A stretch of 64,000 nt of DNA from Lumbricus rubellus. Its lineage: Eukaryota; Annelida; Clitellata; Crassiclitellata; Lumbricidae. This document shows positions 1 to 24,531 of the stretch, one piece after another. The notes beneath the pieces were generated by a model. The model had not been told where the DNA came from. It saw only the letters and a program-made list of their open reading frames with translations, and searched no databases. The stretch is taken from assembly GCA_945859605.1 (NCBI GenBank), contig OX243820.1:36798818-36862817 (forward strand), written 5' to 3'. The position numbers and the translations under genes are program-made. Position 1 is the stretch's first letter, and the number at the start of each line of letters is the position of its first letter.

Positions 1-419
1 GATAAGATACCTGGACTCTTGGCGACAACCCTCTCTCCCCCTACAACAACATCACACAAGCACATTGTCTATCCTTTAAATTCACCAATACCGCATCTCA
101 TGTTTAGAGTTCAAACGACGAGGGGGTTAGGGAAGTGGAAGAATCAAGATAGAATCTGTGAGAAAGCGATGTTTTCAGTTTCAAGCGAAAGACTTGGGGG
201 CTATTAGAGCTCCTACTATCACTAGTCACCTTTTCACCTTGTGCTTTCAGTTCGTTGAACTCTAGCGATCGTCATGATCAGCTTTCTCCATTAGTAGGCT
301 ACTGATAAGAACACATATTTCTGATAGGCTATAGGAATTATAATAAAAGAAGATATTGTTTATATAATAGTAGGCTAGTAGTGATACTGGTAATGAGACG
401 ATTTTTGTAGCGTCATTAC
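1..419. other. Intron or edge sequence, no exon recognised
   Basis: Should be an intron of the minus-strand A2M gene. I could not recognise the next FAMeT exon. About 30 bp at 259-290 (ctctagcgatcgtcatg...) recur nearly identically at 34556-34590 inside an hAT-like MITE, so part of this intron, extending to the exon boundary region, is repeat-derived. Confidence 0.4.
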
Positions 420-15032
<14,613 letters not shown>

Positions 15033-15239
15033 CTTCAATGTTTAGAGTAGGCTACTTTGTCGGAAATGGATTGGAAGCCAGTGAATTCCCTTTAGATCTG
15101 TTTGTCAATCCCAGCTGTAGTAGTGGTCGTCCTGATTGAAGATCGGTTACCGAATAACACGCGTTGATATATCGCTGTTCCGTTGGATTTCAAGGTGACC
15201 ATTGAAACCTAAACATCACCGTAGGGTTTTGTCGCTCAT

Positions 15240-15435
15240 GGTATAGGCCTTTTCCAGTAACTTATAGTAGTCTAGGCCTCTTCCAGTAACTTGCAAAGTA
15301 GGCCTTTTTCAGTTGCTTGAAGACTTGGCCTTTTCCAGTAATCTAAGACTAGACCTTTCCAGTAAATTCAGTCTAAGACTGTTCCAGTTACTTTAAGAGC
15401 AGGCTTTTCCCAGTAACTTACAGATTAGACCATTT
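15240..15435. repeat. ~30-bp degenerate tandem repeat (ggccttttccagtaactt)
   Basis: Six to seven copies of a taggccttttccagtaact-like core spaced about 28-32 bp apart, about 200 bp upstream of the A2M start codon. Confidence 0.7.
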
Positions 15436-16264
15436 CTCGTGCACAATACAACGACAGAAACAATAATTTGAAACTGCGAATTTTGCAGCACACTCCTTAT
15501 TCTGTGATGCAGTATTAGCGCAATTAAAAATGATTATCACACACGCCCTGGTAATAATACAGTTCTCGCCACACAAGACTTAGTGTCCAAACCCTGTAAA
15601 CGTCTTTAATTTCGCATAATTATATCCACTGCACAATCCTTGTAAAAGTCTAGAAAGTCTTCAGGTTTTTAAACGCCAGCGTTAATCGCAAAAACTTCTG
15701 CACACTATACGAAGGTGTATAATTTGTATATGCTACAAAACCAAGAAGACGCCTGCAGCGCAGGAGGATAGAAACCATCGACGATAAGCCGTTTAGAGAT
15801 ACTTCGACGGAGGCGAGCGACGTTGCTACAGACGGATGCGCGTATAAGCTTGGCTATCCAGAAATACTACGTTTTTTTTACTGTTGCTGGACCTGGATTC
15901 TACAGAATTCTCTCAATTGAATAGGGTCTATAGTTATTTCTGCTTAGGCAGCTGTGTGTCGTGTTGTTCTCCAATTAAGATTGTCATAACTTTTTCAAAT
16001 TATTAATCATCCAGTGTGTCTGTTTTGGTGGAATGACCTTTTGAATATTGTATTGTAGCCTATTCATTGATTACGGATAGTAAGCTTACTCTATGGTAGA
16101 TACTTAGCGCTGTAGATACCGGCTCAACAGAAGTGACTTACTAATGATAAAATTAAATGTCGAATTTTACTGGTAATTTGATCTATAGCGCTTCTTAAAG
16201 GTTATCTAGACTACTCAGAATGTCTCAGAATATGCTTGTTTGCTTGCATGTGCGCTCCAAATAA

Positions 16265-16565
16265 TTTTTGTTTATCTCTTTGCTTGTTTGTCTCTCTGTT
16301 TGTCTGTGTGGCTGTTTAATGTGTTTTTATCTTATTTTCAGACTCATGTGTTTGAAACCTGAGGAAAGACAATTTTCTTTGCCTCTGGCTCCGTCTTTCT
16401 GTCTATCTGTCTCTCTATTTATCTCTGTCTTTCTGTATTTCTCTCTGTCTTTCTGTATTTCTCTCTGTCTTTCTGTATCTCTGTCTGTCTGTTTTTCTCT
16501 CTGTCTCTGTATCTCTGTCTGTCTGTACGTCTTTTTCGTTTCCTTTCTCTCTCTCCCACTCTCTC
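16265..16565. repeat. Polypyrimidine TCTG/CTCT-rich tract
   Basis: Imperfect tctgtctttctgtatttctc units. Open frames over it are low-complexity artefacts. Confidence 0.85.
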
Positions 16566-17454
16566 TTCCCCCTAGATCTCTCTATCCAAGTTGCCTGTTC
16601 GTTTGTCTCGTTGACCTCAACACGGAAACGAATCTGGAATCCTCTTTCCAACATCTGCTGCATCTCTATAGTATTTCAACTTCAGTTTTGGGTCATTGTA
16701 ATCATTATATTCTCAGATTACGAATACGATTACGCACTCTACTTTACGCCCTGCATTGAGTATCATCCATACAGTGGCACACACCCAACGTACCACGGCT
16801 TACTCTATCAACCCGTAAACTAACTTCTAACTTCTCTCGGCCTGCCAACATGTGGGCCTTAAAATAAACACAGTCACAAATGTGTCCTAAGCGCGGGCAC
16901 CTGCCATGTTTTACAGTCGCAAAGAACGCCATCCTTCATTACGAGCTATTTTTTTCGACTGTCATGGGCGTGGCTTGATTGATAGACGCGCGGAAGGTCT
17001 TTCGGTCTGTCGTCATCCGCCCCAGAGATTAAACGAAACCTCCGCCCTTCCTTCCGCGCCAGAAATTAGTCCCAGTTGACGAAAGGAAAATCAGGTAATT
17101 AACCCATCAGGGTCTTTCGACAACTTCGTTTCATCCTCCCTTCCTCCTCGTTCGTTACTTTTCCCTCTTCCACTCTTGCGAAAGACATCTTCCTTTTCTT
17201 CTGGCTAATCTTCCAGCTCTATCCACCGGTGTGTTTTTCTAGCTAACTAAGCTATGATGAGTACACCAACTGTACACTGTCGGTGGGAAGGTAAGACGGT
17301 GAGGCAGAGGATTGGCCACCCGCACTCATACATGTATGCCGAGGCTAAGGAAATGAAGTTGCTAGCATTTTATACCCATGGCTGTACCTCAGGGCTATAG
17401 TTGAAGGGACTGCTCTTCCTCGTCTACTTCCCCCCGTTGTCCTCTCTTTCAATT

Positions 17455-17575
17455 CCCTCTCTTTTAATTTCCTCTCTTTTTGTTCTCTTTTGATTCTCTT
17501 TCAATTCTCTTTTAATTCTCTTTTAATTCTCTTTCAATTCTCTTTTAATTCTCTTTTAATTCTCTTTCAATTCCA
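17455..17575. repeat. 12-13-bp tandem repeat (ctcttttaatt)
   Basis: About nine copies of tctcttttaattctctttcaatt-type units, alternating tttaa and ttcaa. Confidence 0.8.
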
Positions 17576-17818
17576 TCCTCTTGTGACGCTTCGTGATTGA
17601 TCCTCTTTTGCTTCGTTCGATTTCAATTCCCCAACCTTCTTTTAGCGTCTTCATCTTTTGAGAAGATGATTAATAGAGAACAGCAGAGGAGAAGGAAGCG
17701 AAGAGAAGATAGAAGATTAGGATGGAGGAGAGGATAGGAGCTTTCACAGAGAAAGAGACGAAGGGAATTGTTTGGGGAAGGGAAAAATAGAACAGAACAC
17801 AAACGGCAGTGATACTAC

Positions 17819-17820
17819 GC

Positions 17821-17912
<92 letters not shown>

Positions 17913-17953
17913 GGATGGACAGACAGAAAGACAGACAGACCGACAGACAGACA
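17819..17953. repeat. (AGAC)n microsatellite
   Basis: A nearly perfect AGAC tetranucleotide run with a few interruptions at its right end. Confidence 0.97.
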
Positions 17954-18136
17954 CATGTGTATCTGATAAATTGTTTCGACTGTGAACTGTGGTCCTAATC
18001 GCTTCATATTTGACTCTGATGTTCGTCGTTCACAATTCCACACAGCAGACGTTTCACATCGAAACGACCATCCGACCATCGACACCTCAACAGAACAAAG
18101 CCAGACGCCGCCACCGACTCATCATTCCCCTTCTAC

Positions 18137-18440
18137 TCTTCCCATTCCTCCTCCTCCTCCTCCTCCTCCTCCTCCTCCTCCTCCTCCTCTTCCTCCTCCT
18201 CCTCCTCCTCCGCCTCCTAGTCCCTCCTCCACCTCCTTTTTTTCTTCTTCTTCTTCTTCTTCTTCTTCTTCTTCTTCTTCTTCCTCTTCCTCCTCCTTCT
18301 TTTCTTCCTCCTCCTTCTATTGGTACTCATCCTCCTCCTCCTCCTCCTCATCATCTTCCTCCTCCTATTCCTCCTCCTACTCCTTCTCGTCCTCCTCCAC
18401 CTTCTTACTTTCCCTCCTCCTCTTCCAGCTTCTTCCTTTG
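18137..18440. repeat. (TCC/TTC)n polypyrimidine tract
   Basis: Blocks of TCC then TTC then mixed. It is followed at 18575-18665 by AAC/CAG/CTA triplets. The long frames here (poly-P, poly-S, poly-L) are artefacts. Confidence 0.95.
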
Positions 18441-18618
18441 TCCAGGGTCTCAATTAGTAAGACCAATTTCCAGCTCTCAAAGGGCAAAGGACAACATGTT
18501 CGACTGTTCCGGCAAGAGCAAGGACCGGGCTTTGGTATAGCGACTCTGACATCCTATCGACGACAACCATAACCACAACGAGAACAACAGCAAAAACAAC
18601 AACAGCAACAACAACAAG

Positions 18619-18649
<31 letters not shown>

Positions 18650-18848
18650 ACTACTACTACTATAAAAACTACTAGTGCTAATGCTAATACTGTAGTCTAT
18701 TACTATTTCCAGCATTCATTTCGTTTCTGCTCCACTTCTGCCGTTCCAGTTGGAAACCATCTTCCATAAGAATTGCTGCTTCAGCTCCTCATTTTTTCTC
18801 TTCCTCTGAACTCCATTTGATTTGGTGTTGTCTTGGGAAGGGGCAGGG

Positions 18849-19086
18849 GCATAGGCGTACGGAATATTTCAGCAGTGGGGGGGGGGGGGACAAAGATTTA
18901 ACTTCTGCCCGAAAAATATATCCGGAATAAATGATTTCGTGGGTTGAAATCTCGAGGTGGGAAATTTTTTGAGGCAAAAAGTTGACGACCTTTTTTACTC
19001 ATCGGGGTGTGCTAGCCCGAAAAACCAGACTTGCCCAAAATTTGGGGCATCTGCCCCTCCCCCTCTGGACCCCCGCCTCGTACGAT
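18849..19086. mobile_element. hAT-like MITE remnant
   Basis: Begins CATAGGCGTACGGAAT with a following G run and ends GACCCCCGCCTCGTACG, whose complement resembles the start. The last bases of the right terminal repeat appear lost and no target duplication was recognised. Confidence 0.45.
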
Positions 19087-19479
19087 TACCTTGCTCAATA
19101 ATGCCCAAGCGATTATACACCCCGTTAATTTCATGTCGTAACAATTTTATTATAGCATACATATCTGCTAGACCTAGACATTAGCCTCAAACTAAGGCTT
19201 GACTGCAGTATCATCAAACGAACGTGCTTTACGCTGAAGCTTACAACTCGTATCCAACCTGGTGTGGCTTATCCTATCTCCGGCACTTAACTATCGCTAC
19301 CATAAATACTACACGGCGTCCGATAAGACGCGGCGTCCTTGTAGGCAAAACCGGTATCGTTGTTATCGTGAGGAGCGTTGTCTACGCGTGTGCTTGGACA
19401 TTTATATAGCGCCGCCTCTCAAGGACCTCTCGAGAGTTGAGGAGGAGGATGGGTGAGCACTTATTTGTGCGTTGTGATA

Positions 19480-19550
19480 ACAGGGTCTGTGTTGTGTAGT
19501 GGTGTTGTGGTGGTAAGGATCTGCTTAGTCTCTGGTTCGATTCTTAAAGC
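19480..19550 (+). repeat. tRNA-like (SINE head) sequence
   Basis: Contains an A-box-like tgtagtggtgttgtgg and a B-box-like ctggttcgattctt at tRNA-like spacing. No acceptor stem closes, so it is more likely a SINE head than a tRNA gene. Confidence 0.35.
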
Positions 19551-19855
19551 ACATTAATTACAATTCATAGAATGAACGGGTGATCACACGTTATTACAGA
19601 AGTCGAATTTAAATGTTAGCAGTCCTGCAAGGCGTCCATCACGTCCTACTACTCTCCAGACAACGACTTCCTTCGGACCTCTCCATTGGATAATCCTTCT
19701 GGCTAGACGCAGCGCTCGTGAATAACCTAGTGCCCTGCCCTTGTCTTTCGAGTGGAGCGTTAGAAACTTGGGAATTACGATTACGATTACGATTACTACT
19801 CAGTGTGCCAACGCCATCTGCCGAATGGAAGGCTGAGTTGACCTTCGTGGAGAGG

Positions 19856-19925
19856 GGTTGTAGCGGGAATCGAACCTGCGTCCGTGCATCTTACGTGCAC
19901 GAGTGCTACCATGCTACCATGGCCG
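19856..19925 (-). repeat. tRNA-like sequence with perfect B box, probably degenerate tRNA or SINE head
   Basis: On the minus strand: TGGTAGCATGGTAGCACT, then an anticodon-like stem GTGCA/TGCAC around a 7-base loop CGTAAGA, then GGTTCGATTCCCGC. The T arm has one mismatch and the acceptor arms pair poorly, so a functional tRNA is unlikely. Confidence 0.4.
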
Positions 19926-19989
19926 CTCTTACTCTGTCTATATCCTCTCCTAATATTCCATTCTCTTCTCGCTTCTTTCTCCTATGCTT

Positions 19990-20300
19990 TTCTCTCATTA
20001 TCTTCTCAAAAGAAGAAGACTCTGTCTGTCTGTCGCTCCCTGCCTGTCTCTGTCTCTGACTGTGTGTGTGTCTGTCTGTCTGTCTCTCTCGCTATCTCTC
20101 TCTACTTTTTCTGTGTCTCTCTCGCTGTCTGTCTGTCGCTACCCCTCACAGTCTCTCATACCACTCTCTTCCTGACCCTATAGCTCTGTCATTCCATCTC
20201 TTTCTGGCTCTCCTCCTTCTCCTCCCCTCCTCCTCCTCCTCCTCCTCCTCCTCCTCCTCCTTCTCTTCCTCCACCTCCTCCTCGTCCTCCTCCCTCCCAT
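19990..20300. repeat. TCTG- and TCC-rich low-complexity tract
   Basis: ctgtctgtctgtc-type runs to about 20150, then a (TCC)n run at 20220-20290. Confidence 0.85.
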
Positions 20301-21054
20301 GTCGAAGTTCTAGCGGAGTTCCTGGTTTAGTTCGTTGGAGACAGAGGCCAACAGAATATTTGGCCGTGTCATCCGTCAAGCTCCGCCGTCGGCCAAAAGC
20401 ACCGATTGAACGGAAGATGAGAGACGAGCAAACGACATTTTCGACCAAGTATAAATTAGAGATTCGACCACACGACATAATTGCACTGCTCGAACTTTCG
20501 CAGCGCCAGTCCCAAGCCTGGATAAAAGAGGAGGGCGACACTAATGATTTTTGTAATCTGACAGCGTCGTTTAACTAAAAAAAACACGAAAAACACACGC
20601 AGGGGTCCACGCAGGGATCCAGGCTCCAGCAAATGACGAGGGACCCTTGGACCGTTGGTAAAGAGAGGCTATAGCCGTATAGATCTACATGCGAGATAAG
20701 CCATCGTCCCCTCCCTCCACCCCACCCCTCCCGATAGTCTCATCACTTCTGTCGACATTAATGCATTCATAATTAAGACGTCAATTAATAATTCTAAGCA
20801 ACATAATCGTCATAACTTCACGATGATCTTGCATTAATTATTATGAAACGATTGGCTGACGGCCAAGATAAGATTTCTAGCCGATGTAGGCCTAGATATC
20901 GTATACGGGCAATGTACAATTTTTCACATGTACTTGTGTTAGGACGCATGGCCGAACATTGTCAGCTCAATGAAACGCACATTGCATCATTGCATGCCCT
21001 TATACATGCCAATCAATTGAACGCTGAGGTTTCTACGTACATGTATGCCCGTCA

Positions 21055-21221
21055 GTAGTGTAGCCAGAATTTGGGTTTTTCATTGGGGGTGGAGAGGGGT
21101 ACATAATGAGGTCGAAAAATACAAAGAAAACGAAGACAATATTTTTAGTAAGAAATTGGTAGTTACACATTTCGGGGGACGGTATGAACTCAGAACGCCC
21201 CCTCAGAAATACCTCCGATAG

Positions 21222-21222
<1 letters not shown>
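21055..21222. mobile_element. Possible hAT-like MITE remnant
   Basis: Begins cagtagtgtagccagaattt and ends near acgccccctcag. Similar to CAGTGGCGTAGCC-ended elements elsewhere in the window but diverged, and no clear duplication. Confidence 0.3.

Positions 21223-21279
<57 letters not shown>
21223..21279. repeat. (TA)n microsatellite
   Basis: Pure dinucleotide run immediately 5' of the LINE remnant at 21290. Confidence 0.95.
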
Positions 21280-21282
<3 letters not shown>

Positions 21283-21289
21283 GCCTTAC

Positions 21290-21605
21290 ATTAGGTATCC
21301 AAGGACGTCGTCAGCTACGCTCTGCTGATAAGGGAATCCTCTTGGTTCCTTTTGCTCGTACTGCTACCATGAAGAATCGAGCCTTTTCTGTGGTTGGTCC
21401 GGTGGTCTGGAATGGCCTTCTTTTTGAGCTACGGTACGCCTACACCATGGGACTCTACCAGGATCGTTCCTTACCAAACTTGAAATTGTTCTTTTTAGGC
21501 GCGCTGGAGTTGGAAGCGTCTCTGAGTAGTTCCTTTTACTTGAAGGAGCGCTATACAAATGTCCGAATGAATGAATGAATGAATGAACGAATGTCCGAAT
21601 GAATG
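21290..21605 (+). mobile_element. L2/CR1-type LINE 3' end fragment
   Basis: Reads AFSVVGPVVWNGL near the end of the reverse-transcriptase ORF. The tail tctgagtagttccttttact...gaaggagcgctatacaaat and an AATG repeat follow. The same end structure occurs at 60600-60812. Confidence 0.75.
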
Positions 21606-22194
21606 AACGAATGAATGAATGAATTAATAAATAAGTCCATGCAGCCCTTCCTTTTGCTGTTTAGCGATTACGATGCAACTGCGCTTTCGGGGAAATGAAG
21701 TGAAATTGAAAGGAATGATTGGGATGGAAATGTCGAGTTCACTGCGCATGCGTCACGATGCGTGCATGTGTACATGTACATAAAATCGTGCATTCTTATG
21801 AATAAGTGTAAACGCTGAAGTGGCAGGCCAGTCTCCGTCTCAATCAACTAATCTGGATTTAAGCAGACAGTCTTGAGTCATAAAATGTGAGCTCTCGAGA
21901 AACAAGAAAGTCCTAATAAGCATACCATATTGCTCGTTAACTTGTAAAGCACGAGTACGCAAGTTCTATCTTCAACATATCTTTCATATAAATTATTATA
22001 GTGTGTGTGGATATAGGGCTATTGATTGTATTTCCGTGACCCGTTCAATATAGGCTATATATATATATATATATATGTATATGCGATAATAAAGGCATCT
22101 ATAATATACACAGCATTCTGTATACATAAGCAGTTTTTGTTTCAGCTTGTGCTCATAATAAATTCCTCTTTCAAGCATGGCAAAAATAATCCCC

Positions 22195-22390
22195 CTCCCC
22201 CTTACACGCACACAAACACCCACGCACACGCACATCCACAAACATGCACGCAAACACAACCACACCTACCCACACAGAGGTTTACAAACACACACGCACA
22301 CACTTGGAAAGAGGGAGAGAGGGGAGTGGGGGAGAGAGGGAGAGAGGGAGGGAGTGGGGGGGAGAGAGGGGAGAGAGGGGAGAGAAGCCC
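22195..22390. repeat. CA-rich then GGGAGA-rich simple repeats
   Basis: cacacgcacac-type sequence to about 22305, then gggagagaggg-type sequence. Opposing open frames over it are low complexity. Confidence 0.85.
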
Positions 22391-23334
22391 ATTAAGGCGT
22401 ATGACTACAGCCGCTCTAGCCAGCACACAAGGACCAAGGCGTAACGCTGTATGACGCACCCATTATATTGCAGCCCGTCGAGTGGGCTACTTGAAATTCT
22501 TAAGACAAAAGTGTCGTAGAATGCACGAAAGTACGGACGGTTTGCGTACGTAGCATTATATCTGCCGCCTTCAAAGTAGTAATTTGCGCAGGTATACATG
22601 TCTGGGCGGCTCTCCACTAAGTCAATACACACACTGAAGGGAGGGTTGCTAGTTTGCTAGTCTATAGGGGGCCTCCGCTACTTCTGTACGTTGTAAAACT
22701 AGTCTAAGTGACACGTCTAATTATATATACAGGCATACCATATGAGGTGACTTATAATAATTGGCGGTGTACAACAATTTAGACTGAACACTGCTTTAAA
22801 TCGAGCTGTACAGTGTACAATGTACACTGTAGACCAATAAAGCTGTGTGCTATTGAGAATATTGAGTAATGATTTTGTCTTAGACTTCGAGCAACGTGTT
22901 TGGTTATAATAGTTAATACAGCTTGTATACAGTTTATGCTCGCGGTGTCTAAAGTGCAGAAGTAGACTTGACTTTAAGAGACGTGAGGTCGAGTTGAGAG
23001 AGAATAAGTTCACTTCTTGACTACCATACTTAGAATCTCTCTGCAGACAGGCGAATTACGACGCCGCAAAGGTGGGATTGTATTATAGCGTTTGCATTTT
23101 TAGAATCTTCTTTACTTCTTTTCCTCTGCAGTTTTCTGTCTCCTCTGTTTGACCTTCAGGAAACATTCCGGGTACCAAAACGTATGTGACAAATACCTGT
23201 CTGCTGTGGGATTGATTTGATGTAGCGCAGGTATTTTAGCTGGCATCCCTGAGGCGGATTTTGGTCCCGAGGAAACTTGAAAATTTACTTTCGTTGCTGT
23301 TAGTAATTAACTTCGAAAGGTTGGTGTCTAAGTT

Positions 23335-23590
23335 GGGTGGTACGTAGGGTGCTGGACTGCCAATTGAGAGGCTATGTTTCGAATCCCGCCACTACAGAGT
23401 TTCCTTAAAGACTTCTGCTCAGGGCATTTATAATTATACGCCTCCTATAACCAACTCTGGTAATGAGTACATACACTGTCGGTGGGAACGTCAGACTGCA
23501 AGGGAGAGGTCTGGCACAACTGCAGTATGTATCAATATACTTAATATGGTGCCTTTTAAATGCCTCAAATGGCGCTATATCAACCATAAA
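23335..23590 (+). mobile_element. tRNA-headed SINE, second type
   Basis: Head GGGTGGTACGTAGGGTGCTGG and B box GTTTCGAATCCCGCC, then gagtacatacactgtcggtgggaa, then a 3' end ctcaaatggcgctatat. The cactgtcggtgggaa segment also occurs at 17270-17292 without a head, supporting a dispersed family. Confidence 0.55.
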
Positions 23591-23869
23591 TTAATAAATT
23601 CCCTGAATCCCATTACAGAGCCTAGGAGGACTCTTCTTTCTTGCTCATCGCTCCCTGAGCCGGTATAGTTGGGTCCGTAGTTCAGGAACTCGTTTTACTG
23701 ATACTCCTGCAGTCCTTCTAAAATGGAAGTTCGACAGTATAGGCTACATGTGTATGCGAGCAAAATCAGCAAATATAGGACACGCCAATGACTAGAGTCT
23801 TATCTTAAGTGCGGGCGTATTTACTTCGCGTTTTGCCTACAATTAGAACGTCTTTGCCGTAGCGTTTTA

Positions 23870-24256
23870 TCTTCATTTCGTTCATAACATCGCATTTTTA
23901 CATTCGATACAGACGTCAAAATAGGGCCTAGTCACATTTTACCTTCATTGCCGTCAATACGGACGTCTTTACCGTTACACTTTACCTTCAATACGGACAA
24001 ATCTACCGTCACATTTTGCCGTCAATACGGACGTTTTGACCGTCGCATTTTGTCGTCAATATACGGACGTTTTGACCGTCGCATTTTGCCGTCAATACGG
24101 ACATCTTTACGGTTACACTTTACCTTCAATACGGACATCTTTACCGTTACACTTTACCTTCAATACGGACATCTCTACCGCCGCATTTACCATCAATACG
24201 GACGTCTCTAGCGTCGCATTTTGTAGTCAATACGAACATCTTTATCGTCGGACTTC
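23870..24256. repeat. ~33-bp tandem repeat directly upstream of a coding exon
   Basis: About twelve copies of a unit close to gtcaatacggacgt + ttttgaccgtcgcatttt. The array runs to within ~15 bp of the acceptor at 24270. Confidence 0.85.
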
Positions 24257-24330
24257 GATTGTTATTTCAGACAATTCTGAGAACCCGTGAGAAAAGAGGT
24301 ACCGTTGAACCGTATATACGCGCGATCATC

Positions 24331-24531
24331 ATGCCGATCTACAAAGTGGCTGCACCTCTGCCCGCGTTCGGGGCCAAATACAGAGGCTTCGAGGTTTCTC
24401 AATCTGTGGCCGCTGCCTCCACTTCGCCACACGGTCACAATGGAAGCGGAGAAGTAAGACTTGTCCAGGAGGACACCGCAGGGCACAGTAAGGACGCGGA
24501 AAGAGGACACGCTTTGCCGTCACCACCTGAG
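24331..24531 (+). CDS. MISP-like gene exon 1 (as seen)
   Basis: 67 codons from ATG (context catcATGCCG), beginning MPIYKVAAPLPAFGAKYRG and ending LPSPPE at donor gtgaat. A splice acceptor tgttatttcag ends at 24270 and the frame is open between it and the ATG, so this is probably the second or later exon of the transcript. Confidence 0.65.

Larger units (their letters stand above)
15033..24270. other. Intergenic region between the A2M gene and the plus-strand MISP-like gene
   Basis: About 9.2 kb with no exon I can support. It holds simple repeats, tRNA-like sequences, MITE and LINE remnants (listed separately) and otherwise AT-rich unique sequence. The two genes are divergently arranged (A2M reads left, the MISP-like gene reads right), so the promoters of both should lie in this interval. 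I saw no convincing TATA or initiator for either. Confidence 0.6.

Noticed and set aside
18217..18572. Pro/Ser/Leu-rich and Arg/Lys-rich frames
   Set aside because: Polypyrimidine tract read in several frames and on both strands.
19856..19925. Functional tRNA gene
   Set aside because: B box is perfect but the acceptor arms do not pair and the T stem has a mismatch; more likely SINE-derived or a pseudo-tRNA.
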